Positions 44,755 to 52,979 of a stretch of DNA of 64,000 nucleotides are shown here, in pieces; within the stretch, counting starts at the first letter, position 1; each line of letters opens with the position of its first letter. This DNA comes from CAXBES01 sp963974915 (GTDB lineage: Bacteria > Bacteroidota > Bacteroidia > Flavobacteriales > Flavobacteriaceae): assembly GCA_963974915.1 (NCBI GenBank), contig CAXBES010000001.1, positions 248,001 through 312,000 on the forward strand, written 5' to 3'. A program made the position numbers and the translations under genes. Under the pieces are notes generated by a model that saw only the letters and a list, made by a program, of their open reading frames with translations, did not search any database and was not told where the DNA came from.

Positions 44755-45954
44755 ATGAGCACATCAACATCACCGTTTACTAGAGCACAACTTTTGCCTC
44801 AGGAAGAAACTCTGGAAATATCCAAACAAAGAGGTGACCTCTTTATTGGTATTCCTAAAGAAACTTATTTTCAGGAAAAACGAATTTGTTTAACTCCCGA
44901 CGCTGTGGCAGCCGTTGTGGCCAATGGCCACAAAGTATTGGTGGAAAAAGGTGCCGGAAGTGAAGCCGGCTTTTCCGACAAGGACTATAGTGAAGCTGGA
45001 GCACAACTCACTAATGATATTAAAAAAGTTTTTGGATGTCCCATTATACTTAAGGTTGAGCCACCAACTATTGAAGAACTAGAGCTAATAAATCCGAAAT
45101 CTGTTCTTATCTCGGCGCTTCAATTAAAGACCAGACAAAAAAGTTATTTTAACGCATTAGCTAAAAAAAAGATCACTGCCTTGGCTTTCGAGTTTATTAA
45201 AGACGAAGACCATAGTTATCCCGCGGTCAAAGCGTTAAGTGAAATTGCCGGAACGGCTTCTGTGCTTATTGCTGCCGAACTCATGGTTAATGCTAAAAAA
45301 GGAAATGGTCTACTGTTTGGGAATATTAGCGGTGTACCACCGGTAGAAGTTGTAGTCATTGGAGCAGGAACCGTTGGGCAGTTTGCAGTGCGATCGGCAC
45401 TGGGTTTAGGTGCTAACGTTAAAGTATTCGATAGTTCTATAACAAAACTCCGAAATCTCCAATCTACCGTAGGTAGAACCTTATACACTTCCACCATTCA
45501 ACCTAAAAATTTATTGAAAGCGCTACGACGTTGTGATGTAGCAATTGGCGCTGTACGAGGAAATAACCGCTCCCCTATTATTGTAACCAAGTCTATGGTG
45601 GAAAACATGAAAAAAGGGGCTGTTATAATTGATGTAAGTGTTGATATGGGAGGCTGTTTCGAAACAACAGAAATGACCAGCCATGATCAACCCACACATA
45701 TAAAGTATGATGTGATACATTATGGGGTGCCAAATATCCCTGCACGCTATCCTAAAACTGCATCAATTTCAATTAGCAATATATTTACACCATATCTTCT
45801 AGAGATCGCCGAATGTGGCGGATTGGAAAATGCTATTCGTTTTGATGGTGGTTTAAAGAATGGATTGTATTTTTACCGTGGGATTTTAACCAATAAAGCC
45901 GTTGGCGATTGGTTCGATATGCCTTATAGTGATTTAAATCTCTTAATTTTTTAA
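44755..45954 (+). CDS. ald: Alanine dehydrogenase
   Basis: 399 residues. The N-terminal domain begins IGIPKETYFQEKRICLTPDAV, with the substrate-binding Arg/Lys of the AlaDH/PNT family. The Rossmann motif VVIGAGTVGQFAVRSALG starts at residue 203 (Gly). The C-terminal block IIDVSVDMGGCFETTEMT is characteristic. It interconverts L-alanine and pyruvate with NAD. About 25 residues of N-terminal extension (MSTSTSPFTRAQLLPQEETL) distinguish the Bacteroidota form. Its stop abuts the next gene. Confidence 0.92.
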   Translation: MSTSTSPFTRAQLLPQEETLEISKQRGDLFIGIPKETYFQEKRICLTPDAVAAVVANGHKVLVEKGAGSEAGFSDKDYSEAGAQLTNDIKKVFGCPIILKVEPPTIEELELINPKSVLISALQLKTRQKSYFNALAKKKITALAFEFIKDEDHSYPAVKALSEIAGTASVLIAAELMVNAKKGNGLLFGNISGVPPVEVVVIGAGTVGQFAVRSALGLGANVKVFDSSITKLRNLQSTVGRTLYTSTIQPKNLLKALRRCDVAIGAVRGNNRSPIIVTKSMVENMKKGAVIIDVSVDMGGCFETTEMTSHDQPTHIKYDVIHYGVPNIPARYPKTASISISNIFTPYLLEIAECGGLENAIRFDGGLKNGLYFYRGILTNKAVGDWFDMPYSDLNLLIF

Positions 45955-46329
45955 ATGAAATTCGTACATCGGTTAGGTTTTTATTTGGGTGGTTTTGTTA
46001 TCGGACTTATAATCTTATTTTTCTTTTTAGGCGGCAAGAAAACCTCCTGTGATTATGGGATGGATGCGCGGGTCTTAAAAAACATCCGTAGTAAGGATTT
46101 GGTTTATTCTGAAAGTTCGTTAAAAACTCTTAGCATCAGAAAATTAGACACGACTTCAGTTAATCACATCCTGAAAACCGGAGATGTTAATTTTTCTGAA
46201 AGCAATACCAAACTAGAAACATGTAAAATATACGTGGTTGAAGGATCGTCATTAAATGCAAGGATGAAGTTGCAAATAGAAAATTGCGATAAAATCGCTA
46301 CGGTACAGAAGGTGACTTTTTTAGAATAG
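45955..46329 (+). CDS. DUF4258-like small membrane-anchored protein
   Basis: 124 residues. One N-terminal hydrophobic segment (about 8-25) is followed by a soluble domain with a DUF4258-like pattern (SVNHILKTGDVNFSESNTKLETCKIYVVEG). It begins immediately after the ald stop codon, so it is probably co-transcribed, and its last 32 bases overlap the convergent AraC-type regulator. The function is unknown; the family name is my reading of the motif and should be treated as moderate. Confidence 0.68.
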   Translation: MKFVHRLGFYLGGFVIGLIILFFFLGGKKTSCDYGMDARVLKNIRSKDLVYSESSLKTLSIRKLDTTSVNHILKTGDVNFSESNTKLETCKIYVVEGSSLNARMKLQIENCDKIATVQKVTFLE

Positions 46330-48082
46330 ATTTTAAAGTTACTTTTTTTCCTTTCATTTCACTTCTTTCTATATTTTTTAAAAAATAAGATGGATAAATA
46401 CCAAATTGCTTATAAAAAGCTTTTGAAAACGACTCAGACGTTTTAAATCCAAACTCGTTAGCAATAGCCTTCACCGTGTATTTTCGCAAGAGTTTATTTT
46501 CCATCAATTCACTAATAGCATGATTTATTCTCAATTCATTAATATACTGCGCAAAGTTTTTATTCTTTTCTAAATTGATGACGTTAGACAAATACCTGGA
46601 ATTAGTATTAAAGGACTTTGATAATGTTCTTAAAGAAAGATCTTTTTTTAAATAGCCATGATTTTCCTCAAAATTATCTAGTTGATTTAAAATTTCTTCG
46701 ATTATTGAGGATGATAATTTGTTCTTTTCTCCTATGTTGTATTCATTTGGAGGTTTTTTTTGAAATTTCAACAAAATTTCAAAACGTCTTTTGTATATAC
46801 GTTGTTTCTTTATATAATAAAACAAAATAATAATTGTAAAACTTAGTAATCCCATAAACCACCAAGTTAATTGAGATGAGATTTTATTCCTATTCTTTAA
46901 TTTATTAATTAAGTCTTCCTTTTGAGAAAGTAATCTAGGAGTATCAATGTTTCTTATAAGGTTGGGTTCGAAATATTTATAGTAAACCTTAAAAACACTA
47001 TCAATTGAAAGTAATTTATTCAGGTATTCAATTTGCTTCTCGGAATTGTCTTCATTTTTATAGTAGTCATGTAATTCCACGAAAAATTGTCTTTGGTGTG
47101 GTAAAATATCGGGTGAATTATTCGCATATATAGAATCAGCTCTTAGAAGATTATATACCCCCTCTTTGTTTTTTTTCAATTGTATAAATGATAGCCCTTT
47201 AAACATATATAAATTCAATAAATCATCACCACCAGATCGTTCAATGTATTTAGGAATCAACATATTGCAAGTAGCAATTACTTTCTCGTATTTCTGTTGA
47301 TAATAATCAATTTCAATTAATGTCTCTTGAAAAAAATCACTATAATAATCCTTATCTTGTGTATAACCTGAATACCTCTCTGCCTTCATTAATCCTTTAG
47401 TATTATAATATTCTGCAGAGTCTAATTTTTTAAGATTAATGTAACATACTACAAAATTTAACAAAGATGACAACTCATTTTCTAATTTTAAATTCTCTAT
47501 GTGTTTCATAGCAGTAGAACGAGTCGATTTTGCTATGTCATCCAAATAAGTGCTTTCATTTACTAAACTATTTCTATAAAATTGTAGTTCCAATGCCTCG
47601 TGCTTATTTCCCCAAATAGCTTTGGCGATAATTAATCTATCAGCCAAATATAACTGCTGCATTATATTTTCTCTACTCTTCGCTATTTCGAATGCTGTGA
47701 GATAATTCTTCGTTTCTAGTATCAGGTCTCTGCCTGAATACTCATGGGCCTTAAGCATATAACCGAGTGCAGGATATGTGATATTATTAATATTTTCCGT
47801 CAAAGCGATTACACTATCTGCAAATGCGATATTTTTTTCAGGGTGGAATATTCTGGCAAGGCGGTCATACCCTCTAGCCATCTTAATAGTATCGCTTTCT
47901 AATCGGGCTCTTTCAAGATATGCTCGCGCCACCAACTCTGCTTTAGTAGAATCAAACTCAACCTTGTTAAATAATTCCAGTAATTCTTCATAATCTAATT
48001 TGTCTAACTCTTCCTGCGAAAAGCCTTGCGCCAATGAGACTACGGAAATAAAAAATACAATTATTTGAGATAGTAACTTCAT
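46298..48082 (-). CDS. TPR-transmembrane-AraC hybrid regulator
   Basis: 594 residues. A signal peptide (MKLLSQIIVFFISVVSLAQG) precedes about 360 residues of helical repeats of TPR type in the periplasm. A single membrane helix lies near 399-418 (LTWWFMGLLSFTIIILFYYI), then a linker. The last ~110 residues form an AraC-type DNA-binding domain (LSLRTLSKSFNTNSRYLSNVIN and the AIANEFGFKTSESFSKAFYKQFGIYPS signature). This layout, TPR outside and AraC inside, is a recurrent one-component transmembrane regulator in Bacteroidota. Its target genes and signal are unknown. It faces away from putA. Confidence 0.82.
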   Translation of the reverse strand: MKLLSQIIVFFISVVSLAQGFSQEELDKLDYEELLELFNKVEFDSTKAELVARAYLERARLESDTIKMARGYDRLARIFHPEKNIAFADSVIALTENINNITYPALGYMLKAHEYSGRDLILETKNYLTAFEIAKSRENIMQQLYLADRLIIAKAIWGNKHEALELQFYRNSLVNESTYLDDIAKSTRSTAMKHIENLKLENELSSLLNFVVCYINLKKLDSAEYYNTKGLMKAERYSGYTQDKDYYSDFFQETLIEIDYYQQKYEKVIATCNMLIPKYIERSGGDDLLNLYMFKGLSFIQLKKNKEGVYNLLRADSIYANNSPDILPHQRQFFVELHDYYKNEDNSEKQIEYLNKLLSIDSVFKVYYKYFEPNLIRNIDTPRLLSQKEDLINKLKNRNKISSQLTWWFMGLLSFTIIILFYYIKKQRIYKRRFEILLKFQKKPPNEYNIGEKNKLSSSIIEEILNQLDNFEENHGYLKKDLSLRTLSKSFNTNSRYLSNVINLEKNKNFAQYINELRINHAISELMENKLLRKYTVKAIANEFGFKTSESFSKAFYKQFGIYPSYFLKNIERSEMKGKKVTLKSILKKSPSVP

Positions 48083-48220
48083 CTGCTATGGTTATACTCT
48101 CCTAAAGTTAAGAAAAATACGCTCGCTAACTACAAAGTATAAGTACCCTATATGTCGTGTAAGCACACAAGGCATTAACCTGCTTGTTTTCAAGGGAATA
48201 CGAATTCGTCAATGAGTCGG

Positions 48221-48254
48221 CATTCTTGAATATCGTGTACGAAATTCAAGAATG
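48221..48254. repeat. Inverted repeat with 12-base loop
   Basis: Perfect 11-bp arms, CATTCTTGAAT and ATTCAAGAATG. No T-tract follows on either strand, so a terminator is unlikely; a regulatory hairpin or remnant of a small mobile repeat is possible. Confidence 0.55.
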
Positions 48255-48312
48255 ACGCTGATAATCACTTGTTTAGCATCTATTATTTGACAAAATTTGG
48301 ACTGTGAAGTTT

Positions 48313-48385
48313 ATAAAAAAAAGCAACTGGAGACTTGTCTATGTTTAACTGGGGAGTTGATAAAAGAAGGTCTCTTAGTTGCTTT
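48313..48385 (-). terminator. Long imperfect terminator hairpin downstream of putA
   Basis: AAAGCAACT (48320-48328) and GAGAC (48330-48334) pair with AGTTGCTTT (48377-48385) and GTCTC (48370-48374), leaving a 35-base loop. On the minus strand the stem runs into a T-tract (positions 48313-48322), as for an intrinsic terminator of the putA transcript. Confidence 0.6.
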
Positions 48386-48411
48386 AACTTCAAAGATCTT
48401 ATAAGAAAAGA

Positions 48412-49584
48412 TTAAATTCCTCTCCTCTCTTTCTCTTTTTTTAATAGTGTAAGCTCTCTACTCGTTTGTCCTGCCACAGAAGTATTTTCTTCGGCACGAC
48501 GAATTAAGTAAGGCATTACATCCTTAACCGGTCCGAATGGAATATATTTAGCAACATTATACCCTTCACTAGCAAGGTTATAACTTATATGATCACTCAT
48601 CCCATACAATTGACCAAACCATACACGCTCATCACTTTTTTGAATTTGCTTATCATTCATAATTTCCATAGCCAGATAACTACTCGCTTCATTATGAGTC
48701 CCTAAAAAAAGAGAAATATCATCTAGATTATCCAAAATATACCTCATAACCGCGTTAAAATTCTCGTCGGTTGCTTGTTTACTCACACATATAGGAGACG
48801 TATACCCCTTTTCTTCTGCGCGATCATTCTCTTTTTCCATATATGCACCACGCACGACTTTAAATCCGAGTTTATATCCTTTCTTCTTTGCTCTCTTGTG
48901 AAGATTCTTAAGATAGTCCAATCTATCCCAACGATAACATTGTAGGGTGTTAAACACTACTACTCTATCCGTATTGTATTTCTCCATCATCAACTCACAA
49001 ATAGCATCGGCTGCTTCCTGCATCCAGGATTCTTCTCCGTCGATCAACAGTGATATATTATACTGAGAAGCAATATTACAAACATTCTCATATCGGATTT
49101 GAATGCGTTCCCATTCTTGTTGTTCCTGTACATTCAGCACTTGTTTTTCAGTGATCTTCTGCCATATTTTGAACCGACCCAAACCAGTTGGTTTGAATAC
49201 GGAAAAAGGCATCGCTTCTTTATCTTTTGCAAACCTTGTGACATCAATAACTTTATTCATAGTTGCATCAAACTGCTTCTCCTCTTCTTTTCCTTCAACC
49301 GAATAATCTAAAACAGAACTTACACCTGCATCATATAAATTATCTACTACCGGCATACAATCTTTTTCATTGACACCACCGCAAAAGTGATCAAATACAG
49401 TAGAACGAATTAATCCCTCTACCGGTAAATGAAGATTGAGAGCGAACTTAGTAGCGGCAGTTCCAATTCGAACTAAAGGCTCTTTTGATATCATTTTAAA
49501 GAGAAAGTAAGCGCGTTCTAATTCTGAATCACTTTTAAGAGCAAAAGCCGTCTTGGTATTATCAAAAAGCGAATTTGATGTCAT
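48412..49584 (-). CDS. putA: Proline dehydrogenase
   Basis: 390 residues from the ATG at 49584; the frame is open 44 codons further, but the extension lacks conserved features and covers the promoter. Beta/alpha-barrel FAD enzyme: the start has SDSELERAYFLFKMISKEPLV, the barrel contains LLIDGEESWMQ and VVFNTLQCYRWDRL, the FAD-contacting KVVRGAYMEKE, and the C-terminal RRAEENTSVAGQTSRELTLL block. It oxidises proline to pyrroline-5-carboxylate. It is monofunctional, so the P5C dehydrogenase must be elsewhere. The promoter is -7 TATATTTG at 49604-49611. Confidence 0.93.
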   Translation of the reverse strand: MTSNSLFDNTKTAFALKSDSELERAYFLFKMISKEPLVRIGTAATKFALNLHLPVEGLIRSTVFDHFCGGVNEKDCMPVVDNLYDAGVSSVLDYSVEGKEEEKQFDATMNKVIDVTRFAKDKEAMPFSVFKPTGLGRFKIWQKITEKQVLNVQEQQEWERIQIRYENVCNIASQYNISLLIDGEESWMQEAADAICELMMEKYNTDRVVVFNTLQCYRWDRLDYLKNLHKRAKKKGYKLGFKVVRGAYMEKENDRAEEKGYTSPICVSKQATDENFNAVMRYILDNLDDISLFLGTHNEASSYLAMEIMNDKQIQKSDERVWFGQLYGMSDHISYNLASEGYNVAKYIPFGPVKDVMPYLIRRAEENTSVAGQTSRELTLLKKEKERRGI

Positions 49585-49603
49585 AAAGTAAAAATAATGT
49601 TCA

Positions 49604-49637
49604 CAAATATAGTTAGATTTGGATTTCGTTAAACAAA
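49604..49637 (-). promoter_or_regulatory. Promoter of putA
   Basis: On the minus strand, -7 element TATATTTG (49604-49611) with TTTG at 49634-49637 about 22 bases upstream. The start codon lies 20 bases downstream of the -7 box. Confidence 0.5.
49614..49621 (+). promoter_or_regulatory. -7 element of aroB
   Basis: TAGATTTG, an exact TAnnTTTG match 37 bases before the aroB ATG. It lies just two bases from the opposing putA -7 box, so the two promoters must share or compete for polymerase. Confidence 0.4.
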
Positions 49638-49658
49638 TCATTTCAAGTTTAGTTTCAG

Positions 49659-50726
49659 ATGAAGATTTTAAGAGATAGAGGATCCATTTTTTGCAACTCC
49701 AGCGCATGGAAAGCACTTTCCGAAGAAATAAAAGAAATTAATCCAAGTAAAGTTTTTATTTTAACCGATACCAATACTTTGAATGCATGTCTACCTCGAT
49801 TTCTTAAAAACACTCATTTACCTAAAGACCCACATATCCTTACAATTGAAAGTGGGGAGTCCAAGAAGACGATAGCAACTTGTCAAATTCTATGGAAAGA
49901 ACTCTCCGATCTTGAAGCAGACCGTAATAGTCTTCTCATTAACTTAGGCGGCGGGGTGGTAACAGATATTGGCGGATTCGTCGCTGCAACATTTAAACGA
50001 GGAATTTCATTTATTAACGTACCTACTTCCTTACTTGCGATGGTGGATGCTTCGGTTGGAGGTAAAAATGGTGTAGATCTGGGTATTCTGAAAAATCAGA
50101 TAGGTGTTATTAAAGACCCGAATTGTGTCATAATCGATACCGATTTCCTCAAGACCCTTCCGAAGGAAGAAATCTATTCGGGATATGCTGAAATGCTGAA
50201 ACACGGACTTATACGTTCTGAGGACTATTGGGAACAACTAAAACAGTTTGATTTTGAAAGTGCGTCTGCAGAAACCCAACTTATCTGGCAGTCGGTTGAA
50301 ATAAAAAATAAGGTAATCTCGGAAGATCCGTTAGAGACCGGGCTAAGAAAAACTCTAAATTACGGTCATACGCTTGGTCATGCGATTGAATCCTATTTGC
50401 TGGAACATACCAATAGATCGAGAATACTGCACGGGGAAGCAGTGGCAATAGGCATGATCTTAGCAACTTTTATTTCTTCAAAGCAACTAGAATTTCCCAA
50501 GAAAACATTAGACGGAATTACCGAAACCATCCTAAAAAACTTTAAAAAGATCTCATTTAACCATTCGGATATCAACGAAATCATAAAATTGCTCATTTTC
50601 GACAAAAAAAACAGAAACGGAAAAGTGTTATTTGTTCTTTTAAACAATATTGGTGATTATCGTATAGATTGTGAAGTCCCAAATAGCTTAATTCATGAGG
50701 CTTTCGATTATTATAAAAATTTCTAA
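49659..50726 (+). CDS. aroB: 3-dehydroquinate synthase
   Basis: 355 residues. NAD contacts in NLGGGVVTDIGGFVAATFKRG, the lysine-rich PTSLLAMVDASVGGKNGVDL, and zinc ligands Glu in YAEMLKHGLI and His in LNYGHTLGHAIE and LHGEAVAIGM. It converts DAHP to 3-dehydroquinate in the shikimate pathway. Divergent from putA; followed by the acidic small protein gene. Confidence 0.96.
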   Translation: MKILRDRGSIFCNSSAWKALSEEIKEINPSKVFILTDTNTLNACLPRFLKNTHLPKDPHILTIESGESKKTIATCQILWKELSDLEADRNSLLINLGGGVVTDIGGFVAATFKRGISFINVPTSLLAMVDASVGGKNGVDLGILKNQIGVIKDPNCVIIDTDFLKTLPKEEIYSGYAEMLKHGLIRSEDYWEQLKQFDFESASAETQLIWQSVEIKNKVISEDPLETGLRKTLNYGHTLGHAIESYLLEHTNRSRILHGEAVAIGMILATFISSKQLEFPKKTLDGITETILKNFKKISFNHSDINEIIKLLIFDKKNRNGKVLFVLLNNIGDYRIDCEVPNSLIHEAFDYYKNF

Positions 50727-50803
50727 AAAAAATATTCGAAAATATTTGATGTTTTAATTTTTTCTGTAGTTTAGCATAGCTAACCCTCAACCCTACTGAT
50801 GCT

Positions 50804-51109
50804 ATGAAACGAGTGATTGTAGACTATAAAAAATTAACGCCGGAGATACTCTCTCTCCTGGTAGAAAAATATCCCGACGGATATGATGATGATCATGTGA
50901 TCATTTTTAAGAATGCTAAAAATGAAACCGTAGAAGCAGTTGAAGTGCGAACAGATGATACCTGTTATTTAGTTAAGGTAAGTTCAAGACTAGAATCGAC
51001 TATGGCGAGTTTTGACGAAGATGATTACCTGGATTCAGACTTTACAGAACCCATTAGTGAGATCCCGGATAGAAAAAAGCTGGGTGAAGATGACGAAGAG
51101 GAAGAATAA
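50804..51109 (+). CDS. Small acidic conserved protein
   Basis: 101 residues, no membrane segment. The N-terminal half has a strand/helix fold (MKRVIVDYKKLTPEILSLLVEKYPDGYDDDHVIIF) and the C-terminus is strongly acidic (FDEDDYLDSDFTEP, ending EDDEEEE). In this group it is found next to aroB and has been labelled DNA primase in databases without visible primase motifs; I would not use that name. A possible promoter is TTTG at 50745-50748 and TAGTTTAG at 50767-50774. It ends at a terminator. Confidence 0.75.
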   Translation: MKRVIVDYKKLTPEILSLLVEKYPDGYDDDHVIIFKNAKNETVEAVEVRTDDTCYLVKVSSRLESTMASFDEDDYLDSDFTEPISEIPDRKKLGEDDEEEE

Positions 51110-51136
51110 AAAAAGAGGCGCAAGCGCCTCTTTTTT
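51109..51136. terminator. Bidirectional terminator
   Basis: AAAAAAGAGGCG / CGCCTCTTTTTT with a four-base CAAG loop between the convergent small acidic protein and DJ-1/PfpI genes; A and T tracts on both sides. Confidence 0.85.
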
Positions 51137-51155
51137 AGTTAGAATTTGCTACAAA

Positions 51156-51704
51156 TTAAGCGTGTTGTAACTCGTGCTTTCCTTCCTTTATTTCCTCGAT
51201 CAATTTAGAATTAAAGGCCGGTAGATCATCTGGATTTCGACTTGTTACAAAGCCTTCGTCCACAACTACTTCTTCATCTACCCAATTCGCTCCCGCATTC
51301 ACAAGATCGTCTTTAATTGAGTTAAACGATGTAAGTTTTCTGCCCTTTACGACATCTGCCGAGATTAACGTCCAGCCGGCATGACAAATAGCCGCAACCG
51401 GTTTTTTCTGATTAAAGAAATCTCTAACGAAAACTAAAGCGTTTTCATTCCTTCTTAGCTTATCGGGATTAATAACTCCACCCGGGAGTACCAATGCATT
51501 ATATTGATTGGCATTTACATTGCTTAATGTTTTATCTACCTTGTACTCGTTACTCCAATTTCCATCAGACCACGATTTTATAGTTCCTTCTTCTTCACTT
51601 ACGATATCAACTGTAAATCCTTCAGCTTCCATCGCTTCTTTTGGGGATTTTAGTTCAGATTCTTCAAATCCATTCGTTGCCAATATTGCAATTTTCTTTT
51701 CCAT
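51156..51704 (-). CDS. DJ-1/PfpI family protein (type 1 glutamine amidotransferase-like)
   Basis: 182 residues, one compact domain. Nucleophile elbow Cys107-His108 in VAAICHAGW, acidic residue near 14-15 (GFEESELKSP), and the closing strand FNSKLIEEIKEGK. The family includes proteases, glyoxalase-like and deglycase enzymes and stress proteins; the PfpI/YhbO branch with the ...EESELxxP start is the best match. Single gene with its own terminator. Confidence 0.88.
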   Translation of the reverse strand: MEKKIAILATNGFEESELKSPKEAMEAEGFTVDIVSEEEGTIKSWSDGNWSNEYKVDKTLSNVNANQYNALVLPGGVINPDKLRRNENALVFVRDFFNQKKPVAAICHAGWTLISADVVKGRKLTSFNSIKDDLVNAGANWVDEEVVVDEGFVTSRNPDDLPAFNSKLIEEIKEGKHELQHA

Positions 51705-51866
51705 AAATTTATTGTTCTTTTTTGTGGTTAATAATTCTTTTGCACACCCAAGATAAGCCTATTTACAAGGCTTTACAAGGTTTCGCTACTAATGTTTTAT
51801 TAAAGTTTGTTAAGGAAACTACAAAGGAAGATCTTTGTTTTCAGACCGCAGAATTATGCTGTTAAT

Positions 51867-52382
51867 TTACAAATATCTTTCTTGTATTACTCGAATATGA
51901 TGTATTTCATGTCCGCCAATTATAAAACCACACGCTCTTACAGATAATATGTTATTATTTGCGAGACCGGTCTGCCAGAACCTCGAATGCTTTAAATTCT
52001 CAAAAAATGTTATAGTAGCATTTCTTACAGATTCATACTCTTCTAATAAATTTTCTATGGTACGCAGATTTGCATCAGCATTCGACGCGAATACATTTTC
52101 ATCGAATCCTTTTATTTCTGAATTTGGGTTCCGGGAAAAATACAATGCTCTATAAACGAAAACCCGTTCGGTGTCTATTAAGTGCAATAAAATGTCTTTT
52201 GGAGTCCACTTCCCTTGCCTATAGCGATATTCCTGTTTCTCCGTGGGAATGGACCTGAAGAAATCGGTCGTAGATTTTAAACCCTTCAGAAGCACATCGA
52301 TGAGCGGAATATCATCTACCAGATCAATATAAGTTTTATAATACTGGAAATATTCGGTAGAGTTTAGGTCGGATCTTAGCAT
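51867..52382 (-). CDS. DinB family protein
   Basis: 171 residues, four-helix DinB/YfiT-like bundle. The three metal-binding His residues are plausible in WTPKDILLHLIDTERVFV and IIGGHEIHHIRVIQERYL; the protein ends with that segment. Members are metal-dependent thiol transferases or have unknown roles, often induced by stress. No partner genes. Confidence 0.85.
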   Translation of the reverse strand: MLRSDLNSTEYFQYYKTYIDLVDDIPLIDVLLKGLKSTTDFFRSIPTEKQEYRYRQGKWTPKDILLHLIDTERVFVYRALYFSRNPNSEIKGFDENVFASNADANLRTIENLLEEYESVRNATITFFENLKHSRFWQTGLANNNILSVRACGFIIGGHEIHHIRVIQERYL

Positions 52383-52447
52383 TATCTTTTTTATAAAGTT
52401 TAAAGAAACCGCTGCTTTCGCAAGAGTAGATCACATGACGTCTATAT

Positions 52448-52927
52448 TTAAATCTCTTTAAAAATTGAGTGCATTAACCTCTTTTTATCATTTATACTTT
52501 CCTCCAGTGAGATCATCGTTTCTGTTCGGGTAACCCCCTCAATATCGTCTATCTCATAAATAATATCTTTGGCGTGGCTCGTATTGCGTGCACGTATCTT
52601 ACAGAAGATATTGAATTTCCCGGTTGTAACATGGGCTACGGTGACATACGGAATTTCATTTATTCTTTCCAGCACGAATTGTGTTTGCGAAGTTTTATTA
52701 AGAAAAACGCCCACATACGCAATAAAGGAATAACCTAACTTCTGATAATCTAAACGCAATGAAGAGCCGGTAATAATACCCGCCTCCTCCATCTTCTTTA
52801 CTCGAACATGTACCGTTCCGGCAGAGATTTGTAGTTTTTTTGCAATATCAGTGAATGGTGTTCGGGTATTCTCAATCAACATATCGAGAATCTGATGATC
52901 TGTGTCGTCTAGTTTAAATTTCGCCAT
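52448..52927 (-). CDS. Lrp/AsnC family transcriptional regulator
   Basis: 159 residues. N-terminal winged helix-turn-helix (LDDTDHQILDMLIENTRTPFTDIAKKLQISAGTVHVRVKKM) and a C-terminal RAM effector domain with VGVFLNKTSQ, AHVTTGKFNIFCKIRARN and EGVTRTETMISL. Such regulators sense amino acids. The -7 element TATTTTTG is at 52950-52957 on the minus strand, 23 bases upstream. Target genes not apparent; the neighbouring M14-like gene is a possibility. Confidence 0.92.
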   Translation of the reverse strand: MAKFKLDDTDHQILDMLIENTRTPFTDIAKKLQISAGTVHVRVKKMEEAGIITGSSLRLDYQKLGYSFIAYVGVFLNKTSQTQFVLERINEIPYVTVAHVTTGKFNIFCKIRARNTSHAKDIIYEIDDIEGVTRTETMISLEESINDKKRLMHSIFKEI

Positions 52928-52979
52928 AGCCTAAAATCAATAATTAGGACAAAAATAATAAGCTTAAATTGATAAAAGC

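Larger units (their letters stand above)
48083..48411. other. 329-base intergenic region between the AraC hybrid regulator and putA
   Basis: No credible coding region. It contains a perfect 11-bp inverted repeat, CATTCTTGAAT (48221-48231) and ATTCAAGAATG (48244-48254), with outer arms CGTCA/TGACG at 48207-48211 and 48253-48257 that cannot pair fully at once, and the long hairpin at 48313-48385 that is probably the putA terminator. The rest has no recognised feature. Confidence 0.6.

Noticed and set aside
49099..49311. Forward open frames inside putA
   Set aside because: They lie wholly inside the well-supported putA coding region on the other strand and have no recognisable features.
50804..51109. 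DNA primase label for the small acidic protein
   Set aside because: No primase catalytic motifs can be seen in its 101 residues.
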